DNA of 10,774 nt, taken from the NCBI GenBank assembly GCA_946886675.1, contig CAMPIZ010000029.1, positions 1 to 10,774 of the forward strand. The letters run 5' to 3'. A program made the position numbers and the translations under genes. The stretch is from an uncultured Flavobacterium sp. GTDB lineage: Bacteria > Bacteroidota > Bacteroidia > Flavobacteriales > Flavobacteriaceae. Below the pieces are notes generated by a model. The model ran no database searches, was not told the origin of the DNA, and worked only from the letters and a program-made list of their open reading frames with translations. Below, piece after piece: positions 1 to 7,471 of this stretch; the first letter of the stretch is position 1; every line of letters begins with the position of its first letter.

Positions 1-42
1 CTAAAAGAAATAATTGATCTAGAAGCCCAAAACGGAAAATGA
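1..42 (+). CDS. mreC: MreC, rod shape-determining protein (3' end only)
   Basis: Only the last 13 codons and the TGA stop are inside the window. Frame 1 reads LKEIIDLEAQNGK and stops at 40-42. MreC is the bitopic periplasmic scaffold of the elongasome that contacts PBP2. The tail itself is too short to identify a family. The call rests on position: it lies directly upstream of mreD, and its stop codon overlaps the mreD start in an ATGA, which is the usual mreC-mreD junction. The acidic/polar tail is compatible with flavobacterial MreC C-termini (from memory, not searched). Confidence 0.7.
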   Translation, partial: LKEIIDLEAQNGK

Positions 43-545
43 ACAGTACCGTAATTGTTAACATATTCAGGTTTATACTTTTACTGGCTGTGCAGGTTAT
101 CATCCTTAACCGCATAGACCTCTTTGGCTTTGTAGACCCTTATCCTTATATATTATTTATATTGCTTTATCCGGTAAACGGTAATAAAGCAGTACTGCTT
201 ATAAGCTCATTCTTTCTGGGACTTATAATGGATATGTTTTTAAACTCCGGAGGCTCGCATGCAGTTGCCTGTGTGTGCCTGGCTTATTTCAGGCCAGCCT
301 TCTTTAAATTCTCATTTGGTGTGAGTTATGAATACCAAACCATCCGGATAAATGAGCGACTAACGCCCGAAAGATTTTCATTTATCCTTATTTCAGTTGT
401 AACTCACCATTTAATTTTATACCTTTTGGAGGTATTCAGGTTCAGTTTAATCCTGGATATTATAATACGAACTGTTTTAACAACCTTATTTACACTAATT
501 CTTTGCATAACCATTATTTATTTAATTAAGCCGGGCAAACAATGA
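39..545 (+). CDS. mreD: MreD, rod shape-determining inner-membrane protein
   Basis: A 168-residue, very hydrophobic protein with about five membrane segments (roughly residues 5-25, 34-47, 50-67, 113-131 and 138-163). The MreD signature is visible: an aspartate in a helix end (D65), then SGG at 70-72, H74-A75 and YFRP at 83-86, followed by an FG..Y motif near 93-97. MreD works with MreC and MreB to position the lateral-wall synthesis machinery. The ATG at 39 overlaps the upstream mreC stop, and the TGA stop overlaps the ATG of mrdA at 542-545, indicating translational coupling in a mreC-mreD-mrdA-rodA operon. The length is normal for the family. Sequence conservation in MreD is low, so position in the operon carries part of the weight. 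Confidence 0.92.
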   Translation: MNSTVIVNIFRFILLLAVQVIILNRIDLFGFVDPYPYILFILLYPVNGNKAVLLISSFFLGLIMDMFLNSGGSHAVACVCLAYFRPAFFKFSFGVSYEYQTIRINERLTPERFSFILISVVTHHLILYLLEVFRFSLILDIIIRTVLTTLFTLILCITIIYLIKPGKQ

Positions 546-2398
546 GAAAGATTTTACTGCCAGCAATTATAATTGCCGCATCTGTAGTGATAGTAGCAAG
601 GCTCTTTTATTTGCAGATACTTGATGATTCTTACATCAAGAAATCTGATAATAATGCAATAAAAGTAAAATATGAATATCCCGAACGCGGATATATATAC
701 GATCGTGACGGTAAGCTCCTGGTAGCAAACCAGCCTTCTTATGACATTATGGTAACCCCAAATGAAATGAAGGATACCGACACACTGGAGATATGCAGCC
801 TGCTTAGCATTACTAAAGAAGAGTTTATAAGAAAGGTAAAAAAGGCCAAAGTATACAGCCCCAGGCTGCCCTCTATATTTTTAGCTCAGCTTAATAAAAA
901 AGAGTTTGCTGCTTTTCAGGAAAAGATAAGGCGCTTTAAAGGCTTCGACATTGTAAAGCGTTCGCTGCGCGATTATCAGATTGATGCCGCAGCAAATGTA
1001 TTTGGCTACATACAGCAGGTAAACGACCCAATAATCAGAAAGAATCCCTACTATAAAAGCGGTGACCTTATAGGAAAGCAGGGTGTTGAGGAAATGTATG
1101 AAGAAGTACTTCGTGGTGTAAAGGGCGTAAAATACATACAAAAAGACCGTTTTAACCGTGAGATAGGCCCATTTAAAGAAGGCATGTATGATACCATAGC
1201 CATTAAAGGTAAGGATATAACACTTACACTGGATGGTGAATTACAAAAGTATGGCGAATCGCTTATGTTTGAAAAGCGTGGCGGTATAGTAGCTATAGAA
1301 CCAAAGACAGGAGAAATACTGGCACTGGTAACGGCTCCATCCTACGATCCAGCAATACTTGTAGGAAGAAAACGAAGTGAGAATTATACTAAAATGTATA
1401 ATGACACTGTCGCTATGCCATTGTTTGACCGTGGGCTTCTGGCTGAATATCCACCGGGATCTCCATTTAAGATACTAACAGGCCTTGTAGGCCTTCAGGA
1501 GGAAGTAATAGATGAAAACACTACGTTTGTTTGCCATCACGGTTTCTTCTACGGTCGTGGTGCCTTTATGAAATGCCACGATTCAGGGCCTTCAAAACTT
1601 CACGACGGGATTTATAAATCCTGCAATACTTATTTTGCAAATACTTACAAACTTACTATTGACAAATATCAAAAGCCTGAAGACGGTGTAGATGCCTGGA
1701 GCAGCCACCTTAAAAGCTTCGGGTTGGGTAACTTTTTAGGATATGACCTGCCACCGGGAAGAAAAGGACTCGTGCCAACAGGCAAATTCTACGAGCGTTT
1801 TTATCCTAACGGGGGCTGGAGAAGCTCTACAATTATCTCTAATGCCATTGGGCAGGGTGAAATAAAAATGACACCTATACAGCTTGCCAACATGATGGCT
1901 GCTGTGGCAAATGAAGGGTATTACTACACTCCTCACATCATTAAAAAAATAGAAGGTGGTGAAATTGATAAAAAATTTACTACCAAGCATTATACTACTA
2001 TAGAAAAACAGCATTTTCAACCGGTTATAGACGGCCTTTTTGACGTGTATAATCTGGGTACTGCGCGCGGGCTTAAGGTAGAAGGTATAGAGATTTGCGG
2101 TAAGACCGGTACGGCTGAGAACTTTACTAAAATAAACGGTGTAAGGACACAGCTTACAGACCATTCAATTTTTGTTGCGTTTGCACCAAGGCACGATCCT
2201 AAAATCGCCATAGCAGTATTTGTAGAGAACGGATATTGGGGTGCACGCTGGGCAGGGCCAATTGCCAGCCTTATGATAGAAAAATACCTTAAGGGGACAA
2301 TATCAAGAAAAGACCTTGAAACGAGGATGCTTACTCAGGGCCTGCAGCATGAATATGATAAAGTTTTAAGCGGGCAGCCTTTTACCATAAACAAGTAA
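542..2398 (+). CDS. mrdA: Penicillin-binding protein 2, elongasome peptidoglycan transpeptidase
   Basis: A 618-residue class B penicillin-binding protein that cross-links nascent glycan strands during cell elongation, partner of the RodA polymerase encoded next. There is one N-terminal membrane anchor (about residues 4-25). The pedestal domain begins with the family motif ERGYIYDRDG (48-57). The transpeptidase domain has all three catalytic motifs: SPFK with nucleophile Ser307 and Lys310, SCN at 360-362, and KTG at 521-523. The PBP2 subfamily, rather than the septal FtsI type, is supported by the mreD-rodA neighbours. Cysteines and histidines cluster between the first two motifs (C331, H332, H333, C345, H346, H354, C361) and may bind metal. 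The start ATG overlaps the mreD stop, and the TAA stop is followed immediately by the rodA ATG. The length is usual for the family. Confidence 0.97.
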   Translation: MRKILLPAIIIAASVVIVARLFYLQILDDSYIKKSDNNAIKVKYEYPERGYIYDRDGKLLVANQPSYDIMVTPNEMKDTDTLEICSLLSITKEEFIRKVKKAKVYSPRLPSIFLAQLNKKEFAAFQEKIRRFKGFDIVKRSLRDYQIDAAANVFGYIQQVNDPIIRKNPYYKSGDLIGKQGVEEMYEEVLRGVKGVKYIQKDRFNREIGPFKEGMYDTIAIKGKDITLTLDGELQKYGESLMFEKRGGIVAIEPKTGEILALVTAPSYDPAILVGRKRSENYTKMYNDTVAMPLFDRGLLAEYPPGSPFKILTGLVGLQEEVIDENTTFVCHHGFFYGRGAFMKCHDSGPSKLHDGIYKSCNTYFANTYKLTIDKYQKPEDGVDAWSSHLKSFGLGNFLGYDLPPGRKGLVPTGKFYERFYPNGGWRSSTIISNAIGQGEIKMTPIQLANMMAAVANEGYYYTPHIIKKIEGGEIDKKFTTKHYTTIEKQHFQPVIDGLFDVYNLGTARGLKVEGIEICGKTGTAENFTKINGVRTQLTDHSIFVAFAPRHDPKIAIAVFVENGYWGARWAGPIASLMIEKYLKGTISRKDLETRMLTQGLQHEYDKVLSGQPFTINK

Positions 2399-3655
2399 AT
2401 GAAGAACCAGAGTGTAATAAATAATTTAGACTGGACGCTTGTCCTGCTTTATGCCGCCCTTGTTGTTTTAGGCTGGATGACTATTTATTCCGCTTCACTC
2501 CCTATTGAACAAACCTCCATATTTGACCTCGATCAGATTTATGGCAAGCAGATGCTTTTTATAATTATGTCAGTTCCGCTGATAGCTGTTATACTTACGC
2601 TTGATGCTAAGATATACGAAAAATATTCACTGATTTTTTATATTTTGTCGCTTATACTCCTCGCGGGACTCTTTGTTGCTGGTAAAACAGTTAAAGGGCA
2701 GACCAACTGGTATGCTTTCGGGGGATTTAGCATTCAGCCCTCAGAATTTGCCAAAATAGCGACCTCTCTAATACTTTCAAAATACCTGAGTGATGTTCAG
2801 ATAAACCTTAGTAAAATAAGTCATCAGCTCCTGGCGTTTGGAATACTTGCAATGCCTGTTTTGCTTATTATGATGCAGCCCGATGCCGGTAGTGCCATGA
2901 TATTTGCTTCGTTAATACTAGTATTATACAGAGAAGGACTTCCTGCCTGGTACCTTTGGACAGGCATTATAGCAATAGTATTATTCCTTCTGGCACTACT
3001 AATAAACCCTTATTTTCTTATTCTTTTTGTATTGCTGGCAGTATTGCTGCAATATGGAATGACACGTAAAGTAAAGCGTAATATTATAGTATCGTCTATC
3101 GCTTTTGTGCTTATGACGGGCTTTGTACTTTCTGTAAGTTATGTGTATGATAATGTGCTGGAAGAGCACCAAAAAGATCGTATTAATGTACTTTTTGATA
3201 AAAACGTAGACCAACAGGCCGAAGGATATAACCTTAACCAATCGATGATTGCCATTGGTTCCGGTTCATGGTTGGGTAAAGGTTATCTGGAAGGTACACA
3301 AACCAAGGGTGGTTTTGTACCGGAACAGCATACCGATTACATTTTTACAACCGTAGGCGAAGAATGGGGTTTTGTAGGAGCTATGGTAGTTATTGTACTT
3401 TTTATTACACTGCTGCTACGTATATTATATCTGGCCGAAAGGCAAAAATCAAAATTCAGTCGTACTTATGGGTACTGTGTAGCGGCCATATTATTTATGC
3501 ACTTTTTTGTGAATATAGCTATGCTTATTAAACTCTTCCCTACCATTGGGGTTCCCCTGCCCTTCTTTTCATACGGGGGTTCAAGCTTATTTGCCTTTAC
3601 TGCTTTGCTGTTTGTATTTATTAAACTGGATGCCAATAAGGTGAATGAGTGGTAA
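2399..3655 (+). CDS. rodA: RodA, SEDS-family peptidoglycan glycosyltransferase
   Basis: A 418-residue polytopic membrane protein with about ten hydrophobic segments. RodA polymerises lipid II into glycan strands for lateral wall growth in complex with PBP2, encoded directly upstream. SEDS hallmarks seen: QPSEFAKI at 113-120, QPDAG at 160-164, VPEQHTDYIF at 307-316 and the C-terminal PTIGVPLPFFSYGGSS at 381-396. Asp313 in the HTD motif corresponds to the aspartate required for polymerase activity in characterised RodA proteins. It is somewhat longer than the E. coli protein, partly from the soluble stretch at about 250-285. The ATG directly abuts the mrdA TAA with no gap, so the two are almost certainly co-translated. 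It is the last gene of the operon; its stop lies one base from the stop of the convergent gene on the other strand. Confidence 0.96.
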   Translation: MKNQSVINNLDWTLVLLYAALVVLGWMTIYSASLPIEQTSIFDLDQIYGKQMLFIIMSVPLIAVILTLDAKIYEKYSLIFYILSLILLAGLFVAGKTVKGQTNWYAFGGFSIQPSEFAKIATSLILSKYLSDVQINLSKISHQLLAFGILAMPVLLIMMQPDAGSAMIFASLILVLYREGLPAWYLWTGIIAIVLFLLALLINPYFLILFVLLAVLLQYGMTRKVKRNIIVSSIAFVLMTGFVLSVSYVYDNVLEEHQKDRINVLFDKNVDQQAEGYNLNQSMIAIGSGSWLGKGYLEGTQTKGGFVPEQHTDYIFTTVGEEWGFVGAMVVIVLFITLLLRILYLAERQKSKFSRTYGYCVAAILFMHFFVNIAMLIKLFPTIGVPLPFFSYGGSSLFAFTALLFVFIKLDANKVNEW

Positions 3656-3656
3656 G

Positions 3657-4013
3657 TTATTCATCTAAATATGGATAAATTTCCTCGCTTATTTTAAAAA
3701 TATATTTAGAATCTAATAACCAGTCTGCTTCATTAATAACTTCCTTATTTATAGAAGATTCCTCTACCAAAGTTTGAAAGTTCTCAATTTTATCAAATTT
3801 GTTTATTTCGAAACCCAATTCTTTAAAACCAAATGGAACAATTTCTATAGCTTCCTGAATCGTTGCTGCCTTTATTAAAACATTCGCCCAAGCCCCATCA
3901 TAATTTTGATTTCCAAACGGTTGATCACTATCAACCAAATCATTAAATAAAAATTCTTTAGCAGCTTTTATATCTACTAAGGCATACCATATACCAGAAT
4001 ATTTAATATTCAT
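3657..4013 (-). CDS. Small acidic protein of unknown function, AT-rich gene
   Basis: 118 residues; I do not recognise the family. The product is soluble-looking, with no signal peptide or membrane segment. It is acidic (about 22 Asp/Glu against about 10 Lys) and has no arginine and no cysteine. Residues 42-70 (WANVLIKAATIQEAIEI, then a FKELGFEI stretch) look like beta-alpha-beta architecture, followed by an acidic C-terminal half. The gene is about 28% GC by hand count (100 of 357), against 40-44% in 300-base samples of the genes on either side, which suggests separate ancestry. It starts 29 bases after the permease gene on the same strand, so it could be read from that operon. The spacer contains TATTTTTT on the minus strand, one mismatch from a -7 element, so its own promoter is also possible. 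The ATG at 4013 is the only in-frame start near the beginning. An immunity or antitoxin-like role is imaginable for such an orphan, but nothing in the sequence shows it. Confidence 0.75.
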   Translation of the reverse strand: MNIKYSGIWYALVDIKAAKEFLFNDLVDSDQPFGNQNYDGAWANVLIKAATIQEAIEIVPFGFKELGFEINKFDKIENFQTLVEESSINKEVINEADWLLDSKYIFKISEEIYPYLDE

Positions 4014-4042
4014 ATGAACGACTTATTAATAAAAAATAAAAC

Positions 4043-5155
4043 TTATGACTCCGCCTTTACATCAAGTGCATCCCTTAAGGCATTACCAACCATCATAAAG
4101 GCGAGCACCAGTAATAACATTGCAATTCCCGGCGCCAGCGCCAGATAAGGCTTGCCTAAAATAATATAATTGTAATGGTCCTTTATCATGCCTCCCCAGC
4201 TTGGTATAGGCGGTTGGGCTCCCAGCCCAAGGAAACTTAAGCCGCTTTCTACAAGTATGGCAGAAGCAAAATTTGCAGCTGAAATTACTATTACCGGAGC
4301 CATACTGTTAGGAAGTATATGGTTAAATATTATCCTTGCATCACGATAACCCAAAGCCCTTGCAGCTGTAACAAACTGCATTTGCTTTATGCTCATTACC
4401 TGACCGCGTACCACACGCGCAACCTCAACCCACATGGTTAAGCCTACAGCTACAAAAACCTGCCAGAAGCCTTTACCCAAAGCAAGCGTTATAGCAATAA
4501 CCAGAAGCAGCGTAGGTATGGACCAGATAATATTTACCAGCCACATTACAAAAGCATCTGTCTTACCCCCAAAATAACCTGCTATGGCACCAAAAAATAT
4601 CCCTACAATAAGTGATATAAAAACTGCAACAAATCCTATTGCTATCGATACCCTGGAACCCACTATAAGCCTGCTGAACAAATCACGCCCCTGACTGTCT
4701 GTGCCCAGTATAAATTTTTGATCTTTAATAAATTCCGACTCTATTTTTGCAGCATCACTTGTACCAAACATGCTAAGTGGTACCGATTTTGAAACTGCAA
4801 GCTCAGGATCCTTAGCATATTCAAGATACTTTAGGCTGTCTTTTGTAACCGTATAACTAAGAATTGGATATTTTGGATGTGCAAAATCCTTTCCTGTAAA
4901 ATAATCAGTCCAGTTTGTCTCAGCTTTTTTGCCCCCCTGTGGTATAGTTAGCATTTTTACAGTAAAACCCGGTGGCTTAGAGTGTATGGAAAGATCCCCC
5001 CAGTTTGCATTCTTAGTTTTATCTGGTGCTAAAAAGTAAGCAAATACAGCAACAAATACGAGAATTACAATAAAGGACAAACTTAAAACGCCCCAAAAGT
5101 TCTTTCTGAACTTTTGGAGCGCTAAGCCTGTAAGGGATTGATTATTTTTACTCAT
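4043..5155 (-). CDS. ABC transporter permease, DppC/OppC (peptide/nickel) family
   Basis: A 370-residue inner-membrane permease of the binding-protein-dependent peptide transporter type. Membrane segment 1 is at about residues 22-44. A long non-membrane insert (about 45-150) follows, then the family entry motif LGTDSQGRDLFSRL (150-163) and about five more membrane segments. The cytoplasmic EAA loop that contacts the ATPase is clear at about 261-283 (AARALGY then NHILPN). The C-terminal GLSFLGLGAQPPIPSWGGMI (305-324) is also typical. DppC-like proteins are usually about 300 residues, so the extra length lies in the first extracytoplasmic loop. No partner permease, ATPase or solute-binding protein is present here, so it must use subunits encoded elsewhere; the substrate cannot be read from the sequence. 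It begins 6 bases after the prc stop, indicating one transcription unit. Confidence 0.92.
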   Translation of the reverse strand: MSKNNQSLTGLALQKFRKNFWGVLSLSFIVILVFVAVFAYFLAPDKTKNANWGDLSIHSKPPGFTVKMLTIPQGGKKAETNWTDYFTGKDFAHPKYPILSYTVTKDSLKYLEYAKDPELAVSKSVPLSMFGTSDAAKIESEFIKDQKFILGTDSQGRDLFSRLIVGSRVSIAIGFVAVFISLIVGIFFGAIAGYFGGKTDAFVMWLVNIIWSIPTLLLVIAITLALGKGFWQVFVAVGLTMWVEVARVVRGQVMSIKQMQFVTAARALGYRDARIIFNHILPNSMAPVIVISAANFASAILVESGLSFLGLGAQPPIPSWGGMIKDHYNYIILGKPYLALAPGIAMLLLVLAFMMVGNALRDALDVKAES

Positions 5156-5161
5156 TAAAAC

Positions 5162-7333
5162 TTATCTGGTTTTAATCGGCTTTTCCTTTTTATTTAAAGT
5201 TACGGCATTTTTAGATGATGTATCGCCCATATCTTCCAGTACATTAAGTGCTTCCTCTACATAAATATCTTTAGAAAGGCTTTCATACCATCTTTGCTTT
5301 TTCTCTGCAAGTGAAGGATCTTTATCAAAAATCTCCTGTTCATAAGGCAGCGGGTTAAACTGAAGGTTATTCTTATAATCGGCAATTGCCTTAAATCTCT
5401 TGGTTATAGTCTCCGTCTGCTTCATTTCAGCCTTAAACTTATCTATATTAAGGTCATAGGTAACGTCGTCTTTGTTTTCATTAACCCACTTAGCATTTTC
5501 TTCAATTAGTTTAAACTGATCATTTTGAGACATTCTCAATTTACTGTTGGCAATAACCCTGTCAAAATTATTTTTTACAGGCTTAAAGTTGGCAGCATCA
5601 ATTTTATCCCAAGGCATGGCATTATCAATATCACGCTCGCCCATATCGATATAAGAGTATCTGTCCGGCATTACAATATCACTGTAAACGCCTTCCCTTT
5701 GGGTAGAACCGCCATTAACCCTGTAGAATTTTTGTGTAGTGGTTTTAAGCGCACCAAGATCGCCCATAGAGTTGTTGCGCACAAACTGGTTAAGGTCTAT
5801 TACATTTTGCACAGTGCCTTTACCATAAGTATGCCTGCTTCCTAAAATTAACCCGCGGTTATAATCCTGAATGGCTGCTGCAAAAATTTCTGAAGCCGAA
5901 GCAGAGAAATTGTTAACCAACACTACAAGTGGCCCGTCCCACTGTACCTTACGATCCTTATCACTAAGCACCTCTTTATTTCTTCCGGTAGATTTCACCT
6001 GAACAACAGGCCCATCTTCTATAAACAGTCCGGTCATATCAACCACTGTCCTAAGGGAACCGCCGCCATTATCACGAAGATCTATTATAAGGCCTTCTAT
6101 ACCATACTCTTTAAGTCTTTCCACTTCAAGAGCAACGTCTTTGGCCGCGTCACGGTTATCCTTATTTTCAAAATCGATATAAAATTTAGGAAGGTTAATA
6201 ACCCCATACTTCTTACCATCCTTTTCTACTACGCTCGATTTGGCATACGTTTCCTCAATTTCAACTACTTCCCTGATGATAGAAATTACGTCTATAGTAC
6301 CGTCAACTTTTTTAACAGTAAGGCGTACCTCAGTGCCTTTAGGCCCCTTAATTTTTTTCACAACATCCTCAAGACGCATACCGGCAATATCTACAGGATC
6401 GTCATCGCCCTGAGCTACTTTCATAATAAGGTCACCCTGATCCAGTTCCTTACCTCTCCATGCCGGACCTCCGGGTATAAGTTCGGATATTTCTACATAG
6501 TCATTCTTTTTTTGCAGCCTTGCGCCAATACCCTCCAGAGATCCTCTCATACTGGTATCAAACTTTTCTTTATCATCCGGTGCAAAATAAAAAGTATGTG
6601 GATCAAATCTTTCTGCGATAGCATTAAGATAGATACTAAACCACTCATCGCGGGTAAGGTCGTCTATAAAATCAAAATATTCGTTAAGTGACTTTAAAGT
6701 TGCCTCACGCGATTCTTTTTCTATTTCTTCAAAAGTTTTCTTTTCTTCTTTTTTACCATCACTTTTTTCACTGGCTTTTTCCTGTAATTTCTGTTTATCT
6801 GTAATGGAAGAAAGTACCGAAAGCTTTAACTGTTTTTCCCAGCGCTTTTTAAGTTCTGCCTTATTTTTTGCATACGGCATATTATCATAATCCATACTAT
6901 ACTGCTCATCTACAGTATAATCAAAAGGTTTTGATAATATTTCTTGATAAATATCTTCAGATTCGTTTATCCTTTCAAGTATCCTGTTATGAGTCAGGTC
7001 AAAAAATGTAAGATCACGATTATTGATCATATCATCAATCTGCAGTTCATATTTTGCAAATTGGTCAATATCCGACTGAAGGAAAAATCTTTTAGACGGG
7101 TCTAATCCCTGAATATAATCTTTATATACACCCTGGGAAAAAGTATCATCTATAGCAGCGGGGTCATAATGACCTTTTTCAATTACAAAAGTGAGCAGTT
7201 CCAGTAATAACTTGTCTTTTTCGGGGTCAGCAGCCTGTTTTTTTGGCATAAAGCTGAACAGAGCTACCGCCAGTAAGGCGACAACTACCAGTATTTTATA
7301 ATTTCTTTTCATAAATCTCAAAATAGCGTTCAT
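5162..7333 (-). CDS. prc: Carboxy-terminal processing (tail-specific) protease, S41 family
   Basis: A periplasmic serine protease of the Tsp/Prc type that degrades or trims envelope proteins from their C-termini; in E. coli the homologue acts on cell-wall enzymes. Numbering from the longest frame (ATG 7378, 738 residues): signal/anchor at about 24-44, N-terminal Tsp domain at about 55-270, PDZ domain at about 278-370, S41 catalytic core at about 385-570, and a C-terminal tail-specific-protease domain at about 590-735. The catalytic Ser494 lies in FSASASE and Lys520 in YGKGTVQ, the expected Ser-Lys dyad. GLIIDLRDNGGGS (429-441) is also diagnostic. I prefer the start at residue 16 (ATG 7333, 723 residues): a normal basic-then-hydrophobic signal sequence begins there, the preceding 15 residues look unlike a signal peptide, and a candidate promoter overlaps them. 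A third ATG at 7312 (MKRNYKIL) is also possible. The permease gene follows 6 bases downstream. Confidence 0.95.
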   Translation of the reverse strand: MNAILRFMKRNYKILVVVALLAVALFSFMPKKQAADPEKDKLLLELLTFVIEKGHYDPAAIDDTFSQGVYKDYIQGLDPSKRFFLQSDIDQFAKYELQIDDMINNRDLTFFDLTHNRILERINESEDIYQEILSKPFDYTVDEQYSMDYDNMPYAKNKAELKKRWEKQLKLSVLSSITDKQKLQEKASEKSDGKKEEKKTFEEIEKESREATLKSLNEYFDFIDDLTRDEWFSIYLNAIAERFDPHTFYFAPDDKEKFDTSMRGSLEGIGARLQKKNDYVEISELIPGGPAWRGKELDQGDLIMKVAQGDDDPVDIAGMRLEDVVKKIKGPKGTEVRLTVKKVDGTIDVISIIREVVEIEETYAKSSVVEKDGKKYGVINLPKFYIDFENKDNRDAAKDVALEVERLKEYGIEGLIIDLRDNGGGSLRTVVDMTGLFIEDGPVVQVKSTGRNKEVLSDKDRKVQWDGPLVVLVNNFSASASEIFAAAIQDYNRGLILGSRHTYGKGTVQNVIDLNQFVRNNSMGDLGALKTTTQKFYRVNGGSTQREGVYSDIVMPDRYSYIDMGERDIDNAMPWDKIDAANFKPVKNNFDRVIANSKLRMSQNDQFKLIEENAKWVNENKDDVTYDLNIDKFKAEMKQTETITKRFKAIADYKNNLQFNPLPYEQEIFDKDPSLAEKKQRWYESLSKDIYVEEALNVLEDMGDTSSKNAVTLNKKEKPIKTR

Positions 7334-7359
7334 TATAATTATAGTATAAAAAAGCGTGC

Positions 7360-7390
7360 CAAAAATCCGTCCTGACATTTATTCCGCCAA
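7360..7390 (-). promoter_or_regulatory. Candidate Bacteroidota-type promoter for the prc operon
   Basis: On the minus strand, GATTTTTG (7367-7360) matches the Bacteroidota -7 element TAnnTTTG with one mismatch. TTG at 7390-7388 lies 20 bases upstream, within the spacing usual for the TTG -33 element. Transcription would begin near 7353, giving a leader of about 20 bases to the ATG at 7333. This would place the longer reading frame's ATG (7378) upstream of the transcript. A competing weak element, TAACTTTTG, lies at 7399-7391. No other regulatory site is evident in the divergent prc/surE intergenic region. Confidence 0.35.
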
Positions 7391-7471
7391 CAAAAGTTAA
7401 GGGCACCAAAGCAAAAATGCTTATTTTAGCTAACGTAAAAGTACAACTCTTATTTTGATTTCACCAGAGGC

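Noticed and set aside
1736..2164. 142-codon open frame on the minus strand inside mrdA
   Set aside because: It lies wholly opposite a PBP2 gene with intact catalytic motifs, and its translation has no recognisable domain; it is a shadow frame. The same applies to the minus-strand frames at 881-1141, 2017-2211 and 2999-3241.
4023..4032. Perfect 10-base palindrome TTATTAATAA between the permease and the small gene
   Set aside because: It is made only of A and T in an AT-rich spacer, so chance is a sufficient explanation; there is no evidence for an operator or terminator.
5525..5845. 106-codon open frame on the plus strand inside prc
   Set aside because: It is antisense to the S41 catalytic region, which is clearly coding; no independent start signal or domain.
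7449..7456. TTATTTTG as a possible -7 element for surE
   Set aside because: It has one mismatch at the important A, has no TTG at the -33 distance, and would leave a leader of only about nine bases; too weak to annotate.
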